Translations under genes and position numbers: made by a program
In this document: positions 29,160 through 37,565 of the stretch, one piece after another
Position numbering within the stretch: the first letter of the stretch is position 1
Layout of the letters: the number at the start of each line of letters is the position of its first letter
Assembly (NCBI GenBank): GCA_000023405.1
Contig: CP001643.1
Location: 1 to 64,000, forward strand
DNA from: Brachybacterium faecium DSM 4810
GTDB taxonomy: Bacteria; Actinomycetota; Actinomycetes; Actinomycetales; Dermabacteraceae
Direction of reading: 5' to 3'
DNA length: 64,000 bases
The notes under the pieces: model-generated
The model's database searches: none
Seen by the model: only the letters and a program-made list of their open reading frames with translations
Told to the model about the DNA's origin: nothing

Positions 29160-29797
29160 GCATTCGCGTGATGATGGTGGACGACCACCCCGTGGTGCGG
29201 GCGGGCCTGCGGGCGCTGCTCGAGGCCGACGCCCGGGTCGAGGTGGTCGCCGAGGTCGACTCCGGCGACGGCGCGCTCGAGGAGCTCGAACGGCTCTCCA
29301 CCCTCGGCGGGGACCTCCCCGACCTGGTGCTCATGGACCTCAACCTCGGTGCCGGCATCGACGGGATCGAGACCACCCGCAAGGTGCGGGCCCGCCATCC
29401 GGACGTGCAGGTCCTGGCCGTGACGACCTTCGACGCGGAGGCGGACATCGTCGGCGCCCTCGAGGCCGGGGCGACCGGCTACGTGCTCAAGGATTCCCCC
29501 ACGGAGGCGCTGATCGCCGCGGTCGGCGAGGCGGCCGCGGGCCGCAGCGTGCTCTCCCCCGAGGTGCAGCAGCGCCTCGTGGCGCGCATGACCAGCCCCG
29601 CCACCGCCCTGTCCCCGCGGGAGGCCGAGATCCTCGAGGCGCTCGCCACCGGTGCCACCAACCGCGAGGTGGCCAAGCGGCTGTTCATCTCCGAATCCAC
29701 GGTGAAGACCCATCTGGTGCACCTCTACGAGAAGCTCGGGGTGGACAGCCGCACCGCCGCGCTGCGCGTGGCGCGCGAACGCCGACTGATCCGCTGA
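29156..29797 (+). CDS. LuxR/NarL-family response regulator
   Basis: The 213-residue protein has a receiver domain (acidic pair in MMVDDHPVVRAG, phospho-acceptor Asp in LVLMDLNLGAGIDG, Thr in LAVTTFDAE, Lys in VLKDSPTEA) and a C-terminal LuxR helix-turn-helix (LSPREAEILEALATGATNREVAKRLF, read in two parts, then SESTVKTHLVHLYEKLG). It is coupled to the kinase gene and probably controls the adjacent transporter. Confidence 0.95.
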   Translation: MSIRVMMVDDHPVVRAGLRALLEADARVEVVAEVDSGDGALEELERLSTLGGDLPDLVLMDLNLGAGIDGIETTRKVRARHPDVQVLAVTTFDAEADIVGALEAGATGYVLKDSPTEALIAAVGEAAAGRSVLSPEVQQRLVARMTSPATALSPREAEILEALATGATNREVAKRLFISESTVKTHLVHLYEKLGVDSRTAALRVARERRLIR

Positions 29798-29955
29798 CCG
29801 CGCAGGCACCACCCGGGAGTGCTGACCTGGCACGTCGTGCTGGACACTTCGGTGCGGGCCGCGAGGTGCCGCATACGGTGGGCCGCTGATTCCTGCCACC
29901 GGGCGGGGCCGGACCGGCCGGCGCACCATCGCCGCCGCCCGAGGAGGGGACCGTC

Positions 29956-31407
29956 ATGCCCACGGAACTGACACGCTCGCTGGGAGTGCCCGGCATCGTC
30001 CTGATGGTCGTCGCCGCGGCCGCCCCCATCACCGTGGTGGTCGCGAACTTCCCGCTGATCCTGCTGGAATCCGGGAGCATCGGCGCGCCGCTGATGATCC
30101 TCGCCGCCACCCTGATCCTGCTGCTGTTCTCGGTGGGCTACACCTGGATGACCCCGCACGTGCCCGACGCCGGCGCGTTCTACGCCTACGTGGATCGCGG
30201 CCTCGGCCGCCGCGCCGGCCTCGGCACCGCCGCGGTCGCCCTGCTCAGCTACGTGCTGCTGACCGTGTCGATGACCTGCTACCTCGGCGTGCAGGCCGGG
30301 AACCTGCTCGCGCTGTGGACCGGTCTGACCGTGCCGTGGTGGCTGATCTCGGCGGTGATGATCGCTGCCGTGGGCCTGCTGGGGCACCGCACGATCGACC
30401 TCTCCGCGAAGGTGCTCGGCGTGGTGCTGGTGCTCGAGATCCTCGCCGTGCTCGCGATCGATCTGGGCGTGCTCGCCTCGGGGCGGGAGCTCGACCCGCT
30501 GCCCTTCAGCCCCGTCGAGGCCCTCTCCGGCGCGCCGGGCCTCGGGCTGCTCTTCGCCTTCCTGGGCTTCTTCGGCTTCGAGGCGACCGCCGTGTTCCGC
30601 CACGAGGCCAAGGACCCCCTGCGCACCATCCCCCGGGCCACCTACATCGCCGTGGCCCTCATCGGCGTGCTCTACACCGTCTCCTCGTGGCTGGTGATCT
30701 CCGGTCTCGGCGCCGAGCAGGCGCTTCCCGCCTCCGCCGCGAACCCCGATGGCGTGATCGTCTCGCTGGCCGGCGAGGTGGTCGCCCCGATCATGCGGGA
30801 CGTGACCCAGGTGCTGGTGGTGACCAGCATGTTCGCGTGCATGCTCGGCTTCCACAACATCGTCACGCGCTACCTGTTCACCCTCGGCCGGCGCGGGGTG
30901 CTGCCCTCCGCGCTCGGTGCCGCCCACCCGCTCCACCGCGCCCCCTCGCGCGCCTCGCTGTGCGTCACCGCGCTCACCGCCGGGATCGTGGCGGTCTCGG
31001 CCCTCGCCCGTTTCGATCCCGTGGTGGAGATCTACACCTGGTACTCGGGGCTGGGCGCCGTGGGCGTGATCCTCATGATGGCGCTGACCTCGCTCGCCGT
31101 GCTCCGCTTCGGTGCCCGCCGCGGCGGGCGCCGCGCCGGCGCGGGAGTGCTCGCCGCGACCGCCCTGGGCGGACTCGGGCTGCTGCTGGTGCTCGGCATC
31201 TCCCTGGCGAACCTCCCGCTCATGGTGGGCGGGACGGTCGCCGCGATCGTGTGCGCCGGGACCCTCGTGGCGGTGTTCGTGCTCGGCGCGGTGCTGCCGC
31301 GGGGCAGGGCCACGACCACGGCCGACGCGGACGCCGACCACGACGCCGGCAACGATGCAGGCCAGGACGCCGGTGAGGCCGAGGAGCGGGCGCCGAGCCG
31401 CCGGTGA
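29956..31407 (+). CDS. APC-family amino acid permease
   Basis: A 483-residue membrane protein with about twelve hydrophobic segments. The N-terminal LGVPGIVLMVVAAAAPI and the FGFEATAVFRHEAKDPLRTI segment (about residue 210) are characteristic of the amino acid-polyamine-organocation family. GAGGAGGGGACCGTC precedes the ATG. The C-terminus is Asp/Ala-rich. It stands alone: 158 bp separate it from the response regulator and it ends at a terminator shared with a convergent gene. The transported amino acid is unknown. Confidence 0.9.
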   Translation: MPTELTRSLGVPGIVLMVVAAAAPITVVVANFPLILLESGSIGAPLMILAATLILLLFSVGYTWMTPHVPDAGAFYAYVDRGLGRRAGLGTAAVALLSYVLLTVSMTCYLGVQAGNLLALWTGLTVPWWLISAVMIAAVGLLGHRTIDLSAKVLGVVLVLEILAVLAIDLGVLASGRELDPLPFSPVEALSGAPGLGLLFAFLGFFGFEATAVFRHEAKDPLRTIPRATYIAVALIGVLYTVSSWLVISGLGAEQALPASAANPDGVIVSLAGEVVAPIMRDVTQVLVVTSMFACMLGFHNIVTRYLFTLGRRGVLPSALGAAHPLHRAPSRASLCVTALTAGIVAVSALARFDPVVEIYTWYSGLGAVGVILMMALTSLAVLRFGARRGGRRAGAGVLAATALGGLGLLLVLGISLANLPLMVGGTVAAIVCAGTLVAVFVLGAVLPRGRATTTADADADHDAGNDAGQDAGEAEERAPSRR

Positions 31408-31464
31408 CCTCAGCGCCGCCGGTGACCGCCCCGCCGCGCGGGCCCGTCGGCGCGCCACGTGGAA

Positions 31465-31494
31465 GGACCGGCGGCCCCGTGGGGCCACCGGTCC
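31465..31494. terminator. Bidirectional terminator
   Basis: GGACCGG-C-GGCCCC, loop GT, GGGGCC-A-CCGGTCC between the convergent permease and AMIN-like genes. Confidence 0.65.
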
Positions 31495-31517
31495 GCAGAT
31501 GCGGGGGAGAGGAGCTC

Positions 31518-32066
31518 TCACCAGCGATGGGCGACGTCGACGACCAGCCGGGAACCGTCCCCGGGGCCGTCGAGCACGAAGGCCCGCATCGGCAGGCGGG
31601 CACGCACGCCCAGCCCGATGAGGGTCTGCCCCTCGAAGCTGCCGGTGAAGGCGACCTGACGGAAGGTGGCATAACCGGTCACGTCCACCGCCTGCGAGGG
31701 GGTGCGCGGGGAGTAGGTGGCCCGGCCTCGCGCGTCATACGCGGGGGCGTCGACGAGGACGGCCAGATCGGCCCCGCCGCGGAGCGGGACGGCCCGGCCG
31801 GAGCCGAGCTGGGACACGCGCTCGACGTAGCTCACGGAGTACCCCGAGACGTCACCCTCGAGGTCGACCACGAGCCGGTCGAAGCAGGTGTGCCGGCCGG
31901 AGCGGAGATTCTCCACCTGAGCCGCGGAGGTCCCGGTGGCCGAGTCGGGCAGCGAGCCCCAGCGGATGCCGCAGTACGGGGCGGCGACGGCGCCGGCCGG
32001 GGCGAGCATGCCCAGGCCGAGCAGCAGGGCACAGGTGGCGAGGGCGGCAAGGATTCTCTTCTTCAC
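31518..32066 (-). CDS. Secreted AMIN-like domain protein
   Basis: The 182-residue product starts (GTG) with a clear Sec signal peptide: KKR, a hydrophobic ILAALATCALLLGLGML core and an AVAAPY cleavage site. The mature part matches the small AMIN-like domain found in actinobacterial exported proteins (CFDRLVVDLEGDVSGYSVSYV; RPFVIDG-like here RAFVLDGPGDGSRLVVDVAH). It has two cysteines (CGIRWG and HTCFDR) that could form a disulphide. A role at the cell wall is inferred from the AMIN family, which targets amidases. Confidence 0.78.
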   Translation of the reverse strand: MKKRILAALATCALLLGLGMLAPAGAVAAPYCGIRWGSLPDSATGTSAAQVENLRSGRHTCFDRLVVDLEGDVSGYSVSYVERVSQLGSGRAVPLRGGADLAVLVDAPAYDARGRATYSPRTPSQAVDVTGYATFRQVAFTGSFEGQTLIGLGVRARLPMRAFVLDGPGDGSRLVVDVAHRW

Positions 32067-32271
32067 GGCTGCCTCCAGGAGGAGACGGCGAAGGCCACGG
32101 CGGCCAGGGCCGTATCCCTGGATTCTCCGCCTCGCCGGGCCGCCGTTCCAGTGACCGGACAGTCATGACCACCGAATCGTGACCTGCCGCTGACCAGCAG
32201 CGTCGGGCGGGCGCCGCGGCAGAGACCTCGGTCCCGGGAGAGCGCCCGGAAGCCCTGGCAGGATGAGCTCC

Positions 32272-32766
32272 ATGACCGTGCTCGTCGCCTATGCGACCCA
32301 CTCCGGAGCCACCCGCACGCTCGCCGAGACCCTGCAGGACGCGCTGCGCGCCGAGGGCCTCGAGACGGACCTCGTGGACCTCGAGGAGAGCCCCGATCCC
32401 GCCCGCTACGAGGCCGTGGTGCTCGGCTCCGGCGTGCGGATCGAGGCGGTCGAGAAGACCGCGGCGAGCTGGGCGCGGGCGCACGAGGGGGAGCTCGCCC
32501 GTCGGCCGTTCGCCTTCTTCTCCTGCTCCGGCTCCGCCGCCGATCCGGCGAAGGGCGGGAGGCAGAAGGCGACCGACGCCTTCCTCGCCGCGCTCTGCCT
32601 CACCCCGGTCGCGGTGCGGAACTTCCCCGGCTGGGTGCTCATGGATCGCCTCCCGCTGCGCGAGCGGGTGCTGCTGACCTCCCTGCGCACCCCCACCGGG
32701 GACTTCCGCGACCTGCCCGCCGTCACGGCGTGGGGGCGGGAGATCGCGCCGCTGCTGCGCGGCTGA
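32272..32766 (+). CDS. Flavodoxin-domain protein (HemG-like)
   Basis: The 164-residue protein has the flavodoxin FMN loop TVLVAYATHSGATRTLAE at its N-terminus, a central VVLGSGVRIE, and a C-terminal RDLPAVTAWGREIAPLL. It is near the flavodoxin-like protoporphyrinogen oxidase HemG group in size, but no haem gene is nearby, so the substrate is open. ATG at 32272 is preferred because flavodoxins begin just before the first strand; an in-frame ATG at 32263 would add three residues. CAGGAT lies 7 nt before 32272. Confidence 0.8.
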   Translation: MTVLVAYATHSGATRTLAETLQDALRAEGLETDLVDLEESPDPARYEAVVLGSGVRIEAVEKTAASWARAHEGELARRPFAFFSCSGSAADPAKGGRQKATDAFLAALCLTPVAVRNFPGWVLMDRLPLRERVLLTSLRTPTGDFRDLPAVTAWGREIAPLLRG

Positions 32767-32777
32767 GGGACCGGGCC

Positions 32778-32822
32778 CACCGCCCCGCTCTCACGGCGCT
32801 GATCTCACCGCCCCGCTCTCAC
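32778..32822. repeat. 17-bp direct repeat at the pdxS 3' end
   Basis: CACCGCCCCGCTCTCAC occurs at 32778-32794 and 32806-32822; the second copy contains the pdxS stop codon. It looks like a small tandem duplication. Confidence 0.7.
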
Positions 32823-33721
32823 CAGCCGCGTTCGGCCAGCCGGTGCGGGGCCGGGAGATCGGCGACGTTCAGCCCCACCATCGCCTCGCCCAGACCGCGC
32901 GAGACCTCGGCGATCACGGCCGGGTCCTCGTACGCGGCGGTCGCCTTCACGACCGCGGCGGCGCGCTCGGCGGGGTTGCCGGACTTGAAGATGCCCGAGC
33001 CGACGAACACCCCGTCGGCCCCCAGCTGCATCATCATCGCGGCATCGGCCGGGGTGGCGACCCCGCCCGCGGTGAACAGCGCCACCGGCAGCGCACCGGT
33101 CTCGGCGACCTGCCTGACCAGCGCGTACGGGGCCTGCAGATCCTTCGCCGCGAGGTACAGCTCGTCCTCGCTGCGCGCCGCGAGGGCGCGGATCTCGGCG
33201 GTGATGGTGCGGATGTGCCGGGTGGCCTCGGAGACGTCGCCGGTGCCGGCCTCGCCCTTCGAGCGGATCATCCCCGCGCCCTCGGTGATGCGCCGCAGCG
33301 CCTCGCCGAGGTTCGTCGCCCCGCACACGAACGGCACGTCGAAGCGGTGCTTGTCGATGTGGTGGACGTAGTCCGCGGGGGAGAGCACCTCGGACTCGTC
33401 GATGTAGTCCACGCCCAGCTCCTGCAGCACCTGCGCCTCGACGAAGTGGCCGATGCGGGCCTTGGCCATCACCGGGATGGAGACCGCCTCGATGATCCCC
33501 TCGATCATCTCCGGGTCGCTCATGCGGGAGACCCCGCCCTCGGCGCGGATGTCCGCCGGGACGCGCTCGAGCGCCATCACGGCGACCGCGCCGGCATCCT
33601 CGGCGATCCGTGCCTGCTCCGGCGTGACGACGTCCATGATGACGCCGCCCTTGAGGGTCTCGGTGAGCTCGCGCCCGGCAGTGCGGGGGATCTCGAGGGG
33701 GTCGGTGGGGGTCGAGTTCAT
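32819..33721 (-). CDS. pdxS: Pyridoxal 5'-phosphate synthase subunit PdxS
   Basis: PdxS builds PLP from ribulose/ribose 5-phosphate, glyceraldehyde 3-phosphate and ammonia. The 300-residue barrel has the active lysines in [14 protein letters not shown] and [12 protein letters not shown], the [17 protein letters not shown] loop and [20 protein letters not shown] is preceded by a GGACAGGA stretch. The glutaminase partner PdxT is not adjacent, although it usually follows. The divergent MocR-type regulator is the likely activator. Confidence 0.96.
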   Translation of the reverse strand: MNSTPTDPLEIPRTAGRELTETLKGGVIMDVVTPEQARIAEDAGAVAVMALERVPADIRAEGGVSRMSDPEMIEGIIEAVSIPVMAKARIGHFVEAQVLQELGVDYIDESEVLSPADYVHHIDKHRFDVPFVCGATNLGEALRRITEGAGMIRSKGEAGTGDVSEATRHIRTITAEIRALAARSEDELYLAAKDLQAPYALVRQVAETGALPVALFTAGGVATPADAAMMMQLGADGVFVGSGIFKSGNPAERAAAVVKATAAYEDPAVIAEVSRGLGEAMVGLNVADLPAPHRLAERGW

Positions 33722-33796
33722 GGGTCCTGTCCCGTCGCTCTCGCGGCGCGGGCCGACGGCATCCGGCTCGCCGACCCTCCCTGCACCACATTGATC

Positions 33797-33824
33797 TGTG
33801 CCAAAAAATAGCATGGCATGTGCC
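33797..33824. promoter_or_regulatory. Direct repeats in the pdxS-pdxR intergenic region
   Basis: TGTGCC at 33797-33802 and 33819-33824 are direct repeats 22 bp (two turns) apart, flanking an A-rich tract. MocR-type PdxR regulators bind direct repeats, so this is a candidate site. The binding itself is inferred. Confidence 0.4.
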
Positions 33825-33890
33825 GAACACGGCCAGAGCGTCCGGCGGTCGGATCCGGGCACCGACGGCGGCGCCGCCGCGGCGGCGACC

Positions 33891-33896
33891 TACACT
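33891..33896 (+). promoter_or_regulatory. -10 box of a leaderless promoter (pdxR)
   Basis: TACACT, 7 nt, then GTG at 33904. Confidence 0.45.
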
Positions 33897-33903
33897 CGAG
33901 CTC

Positions 33904-35271
33904 GTGAGCACCGGCGAGGAGATCAGCGGCGGCACCGCGGCGGAGATCGCCGAGAGCGTGCGCACCCTCGTGGACCGCGGAGACCTCGCCCCCGGCGACC
34001 CGCTGCCCCCGGTGCGCGCCCTCGCCGCACGGCTCGGCATCCATCGCAACACCGCCGTGGCCGCCTATCGCACGCTCGCCGGCGCCGGGATCGTCGTCAC
34101 CCAGGGGCGCGCCGGCACCCGCGTCGCCGCGCGCTCGCGCCTGCCCCAGGAGGGATTCGCCGCCGCACCCGCCGGGACGCACCCCGCCGGCGCCTCAGGC
34201 ACCGCGGGTGCGCTGCGCGACCTCGGCTCCGGCAACCCCGATCCCGCGCTGATTCCCGATCTCTCCCCCGCGCTCGCCGGCGCCGTCGGCCGCCCCGTGC
34301 TCTACGGAGAACCGGTCATCGACCCCGACTTCGAGGCCTGGGCGCGGTCCTGGATGGCACCGGACGTCCCCACCGGCGAGGCGGTGCGCCTGACGCTCAC
34401 CAGCGGCGCGGTCGACGCGATCGAGCGCCTGCTCGCCCAGGCGCTCGTGCGGGACGACGCCGTCGCCCTCGAGGACCCGTGCTTCCTGGCGAGCATCCAG
34501 ACCGTGCGCCATGCCGGCTACCGCGCGATCCCCGTGCCGGTGGACGTCGAGGGGATGACCGCAGACGGCCTGCGGGCCGCGCTCGAGGCCGGCGCCCGCG
34601 CCGTCGTCCTCACCCCGCGCGCCCAGAACCCCACCGGGGCCTCCCTCGGCGCGCACCGGGCCGAGGAGCTGCGGGCCGTGCTCGCCCAGCATCCGTACGT
34701 GCTGGTCATCGAGGACGACTACTTCTCCTACCTCTCCCGCGCCCCGTTCCGCTCCGTCGTGGGCCCGGAGCATCGGCGCTGGGCGCTGGTGCGCTCGGTC
34801 TCGAAGTTCCTCGGCCCGGACCTGTGCCTCGCCGTCACCGCCACCGATCCCGAGACCGCGGACCGGCTCGCGCTGCGCCTCAGCCCCGGCACCACCTGGG
34901 TCAGCCACCTCCTCCAGCGCCTCGCCCACGGGGTGCTCGCCGACGACTCCGCCCGCGAGCTCATCGCCCGGGCCGGAGCGCAGTACGCCGCACGCAGCGC
35001 CGAGGCCGCCGCCCTGCTCACCGCGCACGGGATCCCGGTGACCGCGGGGGACGGGATGAGCCTGTGGGTGCCGGTGCCGCGACCGGCCGGGGAGGTCGCC
35101 GCCGAGCTCGCCCGCCGCGGCTGGCGGGTGCGCACCGGCGACGAGTTCCGCCTCGTCCCCGGGAACCCGGCCGACGAGGCCTCGCGCCACCTGCGGGTGA
35201 CGGTCCACGGCCTCACGGCCGAGGAGATGACGCGCCTCGCTGCTGCTCTGGAGGCGGCGACCAGAGCTTGA
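33904..35271 (+). CDS. pdxR: MocR/PdxR-type GntR regulator with aminotransferase domain
   Basis: A 455-residue protein fusing an N-terminal GntR winged helix (PLPPVRALAARLGIHRNTAVAAY) to a class I aminotransferase-like domain; the PLP lysine is in VRSVSKFLGPDLCL and the AQNPTGASL loop is present. In known cases the effector PLP or its precursor switches the pdxST promoter. GTG at 33904 is chosen for the TACACT box 7 nt before it; the open frame extends further upstream into intergenic sequence. Divergent to pdxS, 182 bp apart. Confidence 0.9.
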   Translation: MSTGEEISGGTAAEIAESVRTLVDRGDLAPGDPLPPVRALAARLGIHRNTAVAAYRTLAGAGIVVTQGRAGTRVAARSRLPQEGFAAAPAGTHPAGASGTAGALRDLGSGNPDPALIPDLSPALAGAVGRPVLYGEPVIDPDFEAWARSWMAPDVPTGEAVRLTLTSGAVDAIERLLAQALVRDDAVALEDPCFLASIQTVRHAGYRAIPVPVDVEGMTADGLRAALEAGARAVVLTPRAQNPTGASLGAHRAEELRAVLAQHPYVLVIEDDYFSYLSRAPFRSVVGPEHRRWALVRSVSKFLGPDLCLAVTATDPETADRLALRLSPGTTWVSHLLQRLAHGVLADDSARELIARAGAQYAARSAEAAALLTAHGIPVTAGDGMSLWVPVPRPAGEVAAELARRGWRVRTGDEFRLVPGNPADEASRHLRVTVHGLTAEEMTRLAAALEAATRA

Positions 35272-35283
35272 CGGAGCACCCGG

Positions 35284-35350
35284 GATTGTCAGGTTCCGAC
35301 CCTGAATCGGCCTCAGGGAGTCAGGACCTGACGATTCTTTGCAGTGCGGT
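35284..35350. repeat. Dispersed palindromic repeat, copy 1
   Basis: Contains GTCAGGTTCCGACCCTGAA and, after a short middle, CAGGACCTGACG. Outer arms GTCAGGT (35288-35294) and ACCTGAC (35326-35332) can pair, as can inner CCCTGA and TCAGGG. A related copy lies at 52483-52547. It follows the pdxR stop by 16 bp and may act as its terminator. Confidence 0.6.
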
Positions 35351-35367
35351 CCTCTAGGGCGTGTCTC

Positions 35368-36000
35368 CTATTTGCGTAGCCAGGCGATGACGGCGCAGAG
35401 GACGACGCCGGCTCGGTAGGCAATGGCGTGCTTGTCATAGCGGGTGGCGATCCCGCGCCATTGCTTGGCCAGTCCGAACTGTCGTTCGACGACATTGCGG
35501 CCGGCATAGGCGACCTGGTCGAGCGCAGGCGGGCGTCCGCCGCGAGTGCCCTTCTTCTTGCGTGAGGCGATCTCGTCGGATTTCTGGGGAATCACCGTTT
35601 TGATGCCCCTGGCGGCGAGCATCCGGCGGGTCTTGCCCGAGGAGTAGGCCCTATCCGCAACGACGGCGTCGGGCCGGATCCGGGGGCGGCCAGGCCCCAG
35701 ACGGGGAACGCGGATGTCGTCGAGAACCTCGAGGAGCATCGCGCCGTCGTGACGCTGTCCGCCGGTGAGCACGATCGCCAACGGCATTCCGTTGCCGTCG
35801 ACGGCGGCGTGGATCTTGCTGCCCAGCCCGCCGCGCGAGCGCCCGATAGCGTGCCCATCAGGCTCTTCAGGAGACAGATTGTTGTGGTTCGCCGTCGCCC
35901 CCTGTGGGCTGGTCAGGACGCGTCGTGTTGGTGCCGTGCTGATGAGCTCGGTTGATCGTCGAGTCCACCGAGACCATCCACTCGATATCGCCCGCGGCAT
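35368..36000 (-). CDS. IS5-family transposase, OrfB part
   Basis: This frame supplies the second catalytic Asp (DAVVADRAYSSGKTRR) and the Glu (NVVERQFGLAKQWRGIATRYDK in two pieces) of the DDE transposase. Meaningful homology begins about 35885 (GHAIGRSRGGLGSKIHAAVDG); the part before is overlap with OrfA. It reads in +1 relative to OrfA, so the full protein needs a frameshift between roughly 35867 and 35940. No start codon with a ribosome binding site is seen. Confidence 0.85.
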   Translation of the reverse strand: MPRAISSGWSRWTRRSTELISTAPTRRVLTSPQGATANHNNLSPEEPDGHAIGRSRGGLGSKIHAAVDGNGMPLAIVLTGGQRHDGAMLLEVLDDIRVPRLGPGRPRIRPDAVVADRAYSSGKTRRMLAARGIKTVIPQKSDEIASRKKKGTRGGRPPALDQVAYAGRNVVERQFGLAKQWRGIATRYDKHAIAYRAGVVLCAVIAWLRK

Positions 36001-36280
36001 CGGCCTGCGCCATCAGCGCGGCATGGATCCGGTCCCAAACACCGAGGCGGGCGTAGAGGTAATGGCGCTTCCACACCGTCTGCCAGGGACCGAACTGCTC
36101 ACGGGGAAGATCCCGCCACGGGATCCCGGTCCTGGCGCGGTAGATGATCCCCTCGACGATCTTGCGGTTGTCGTGGAAGGGACGCCCTTTGCGACCCGTG
36201 TTCGAGGGCAGCATCGGCTCGATTCGCTCCCACTGCTTGTCAGTGAGGACCTGGTGCCGAGGAATCGTCGCGGTAGCCAT
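35867..36280 (-). CDS. IS5-family transposase, OrfA part
   Basis: A 137-residue N-terminal transposase part: LTDKQWERIEPMLPSNTGRKGRP, RTGIPWRDLPREQFGPWQTV and the first catalytic Asp in WMVSVDSTINRAHQHG. The ATG at 36280 lies 34 bp inside the right inverted repeat. The frame ends 70 nt after the overlap with OrfB begins to make sense. Programmed frameshifting is common in this group; a real inactivating indel is the alternative. Confidence 0.88.
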   Translation of the reverse strand: MATATIPRHQVLTDKQWERIEPMLPSNTGRKGRPFHDNRKIVEGIIYRARTGIPWRDLPREQFGPWQTVWKRHYLYARLGVWDRIHAALMAQADAAGDIEWMVSVDSTINRAHQHGTNTTRPDQPTGGDGEPQQSVS

Positions 36281-36404
36281 CCCTCGACGTTCTCGCACGA
36301 AACAGCTCACACATAGGAGACACGCCCTAGGGCGAGTGCGTGTCGAGCGTCGATCCAGCAGGCCCGAGGCGGTGAGCGGTCGCGCGGGTGTTGTGCGCGA
36401 AGGC

Positions 36405-36453
36405 TTGACACCGCCGGTGGACCCCGGAAGACTTATGAAAAGCACTTGCATAA
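36405..36453 (+). promoter_or_regulatory. Candidate promoter and operator of the Gfo/Idh/MocA pair
   Basis: A consensus -35 TTGACA lies at 36405-36410. Downstream, TTATG (36433-36437), 11 bp, CATAA (36449-36453) form an imperfect palindrome of the LacI/GntR type in an otherwise GC-rich stretch. No good -10 at 17 bp is visible. The rest of 36331-36572 holds no gene. Confidence 0.35.
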
Positions 36454-36572
36454 TCTGGGGCATCTCCCGCACCGCCCGCCGGCACCCCGGCGGACCAGCG
36501 GTGGAGCGGCCCCGGCCCCCACTCCGGTGACGTGCGGACGAGGCTCTCGTCCGCCCTCGCGAAAGGTCGGCG

Positions 36573-37565
36573 ATGACCACGTCCTCCCCACCCGCACCCC
36601 TCCGCGTCGGCATCGTCGGCACCGGCGGGATCTCCCGCGCCCACCTGCCGGGCTGGATCGAGCTCGACGCGGAGCTGCACTGCCACAGCCTCGCCGGTGC
36701 GGAGGAGTTCGCCGCTGAATCGGGGGCCACCGCGCACGGCACTCTCGAGGAGCTGCTGGCGGCGGTCGACGTCGTCGACGTCTGCACCCCCACCCCCGCG
36801 CATCCCGAGATCGTGCGCGCCGCGCTCGACGCCGGCAAGGACGTGGTGTGCGAGAAGCCGCTCGCCCTCACCCCCGAGGAGGCGCACGAGCTCGTCGAGC
36901 ATGCGCAGCGCGCGGGCCGACGGCTCTTCCCCGCCCACGTGGTGCGCTTCTTCCCCCAGTACGCCGCGGCGAAGCGGGCGATCGACACCGGCGCCGTCGG
37001 CACCCTCGCGGTGCTGCGCTTCGAGCGCACCGGCTCCCTGCCGGCTCGCTCCTGGTACGCCGATGAGGAGCTCTCCGGCGGGATCGTGATGGATCAGCTG
37101 ATCCACGACATCGACCAGGCGGTGTGGATGGCCGGCCCCGTCGAGAAGGTCTTCGCCCAGCAGTCCATCGCCTCCTCCGACTCCGCCGTCCGCACCGCTC
37201 ACGTGGTGCTCACCCACCGCTCGGGCGCCCTCAGCCACTGCCGCGGGTTCTGGGGCCCGGCCGGCACGCGCTTCCGCTACACCTTCGACGTCGCGGGGGA
37301 CGGCGGCCGCCTGCAGTACGACAGCGCCGGCGATCCCGGCATCGTCTTCGACGACGTCGCCTCCGCCCGGCAGAGCAGCGGCGACGGCTTCCTCCCGGAC
37401 GTCTCCGAGATGCCCGACCCCTATGCCGCGGAGATCGTCGAGTTCGCGACCGCGCTCGCCGGCGGCGCCCCCGCGCGCGTGGACGCGGCCGACGGCGCAC
37501 TCGCCGTGGAGATCTCCCGCGCCGCCCTCGAGTCCCTGCGCACCGGACGGAGCATCACATGCTGA
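36573..37565 (+). CDS. Gfo/Idh/MocA-family oxidoreductase
   Basis: A 330-residue NAD(P)-dependent sugar or inositol dehydrogenase type protein. The Rossmann motif is VGIVGTGGISRAHLPGW near residue 12, the family's E-K-P signature reads DVVCEKPLALTPEEA, and the C-terminal domain has GGIVMDQLIHDIDQAVW with the catalytic Asp/His. A purine-rich GCGAAAGG stretch precedes the ATG. It overlaps the next family member by 7 nt, so both are made together. Substrate unknown. Confidence 0.9.
   Translation: MTTSSPPAPLRVGIVGTGGISRAHLPGWIELDAELHCHSLAGAEEFAAESGATAHGTLEELLAAVDVVDVCTPTPAHPEIVRAALDAGKDVVCEKPLALTPEEAHELVEHAQRAGRRLFPAHVVRFFPQYAAAKRAIDTGAVGTLAVLRFERTGSLPARSWYADEELSGGIVMDQLIHDIDQAVWMAGPVEKVFAQQSIASSDSAVRTAHVVLTHRSGALSHCRGFWGPAGTRFRYTFDVAGDGGRLQYDSAGDPGIVFDDVASARQSSGDGFLPDVSEMPDPYAAEIVEFATALAGGAPARVDAADGALAVEISRAALESLRTGRSITC

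Larger units (their letters stand above)
35357..36328 (-). mobile_element. IS5-family insertion sequence (IS427-like)
   Basis: A 972-bp element bounded by perfect 15-bp inverted repeats GGGCGTGTCTCCTAT (35357-35371; inverse at 36314-36328). TA flanks both ends (35355-35356 and 36329-36330), consistent with a 2-bp target duplication. It carries two overlapping transposase frames on the minus strand that together supply a complete DDE domain. It stands between pdxR and a Gfo/Idh/MocA gene and disrupts no recognisable gene. Confidence 0.93.
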
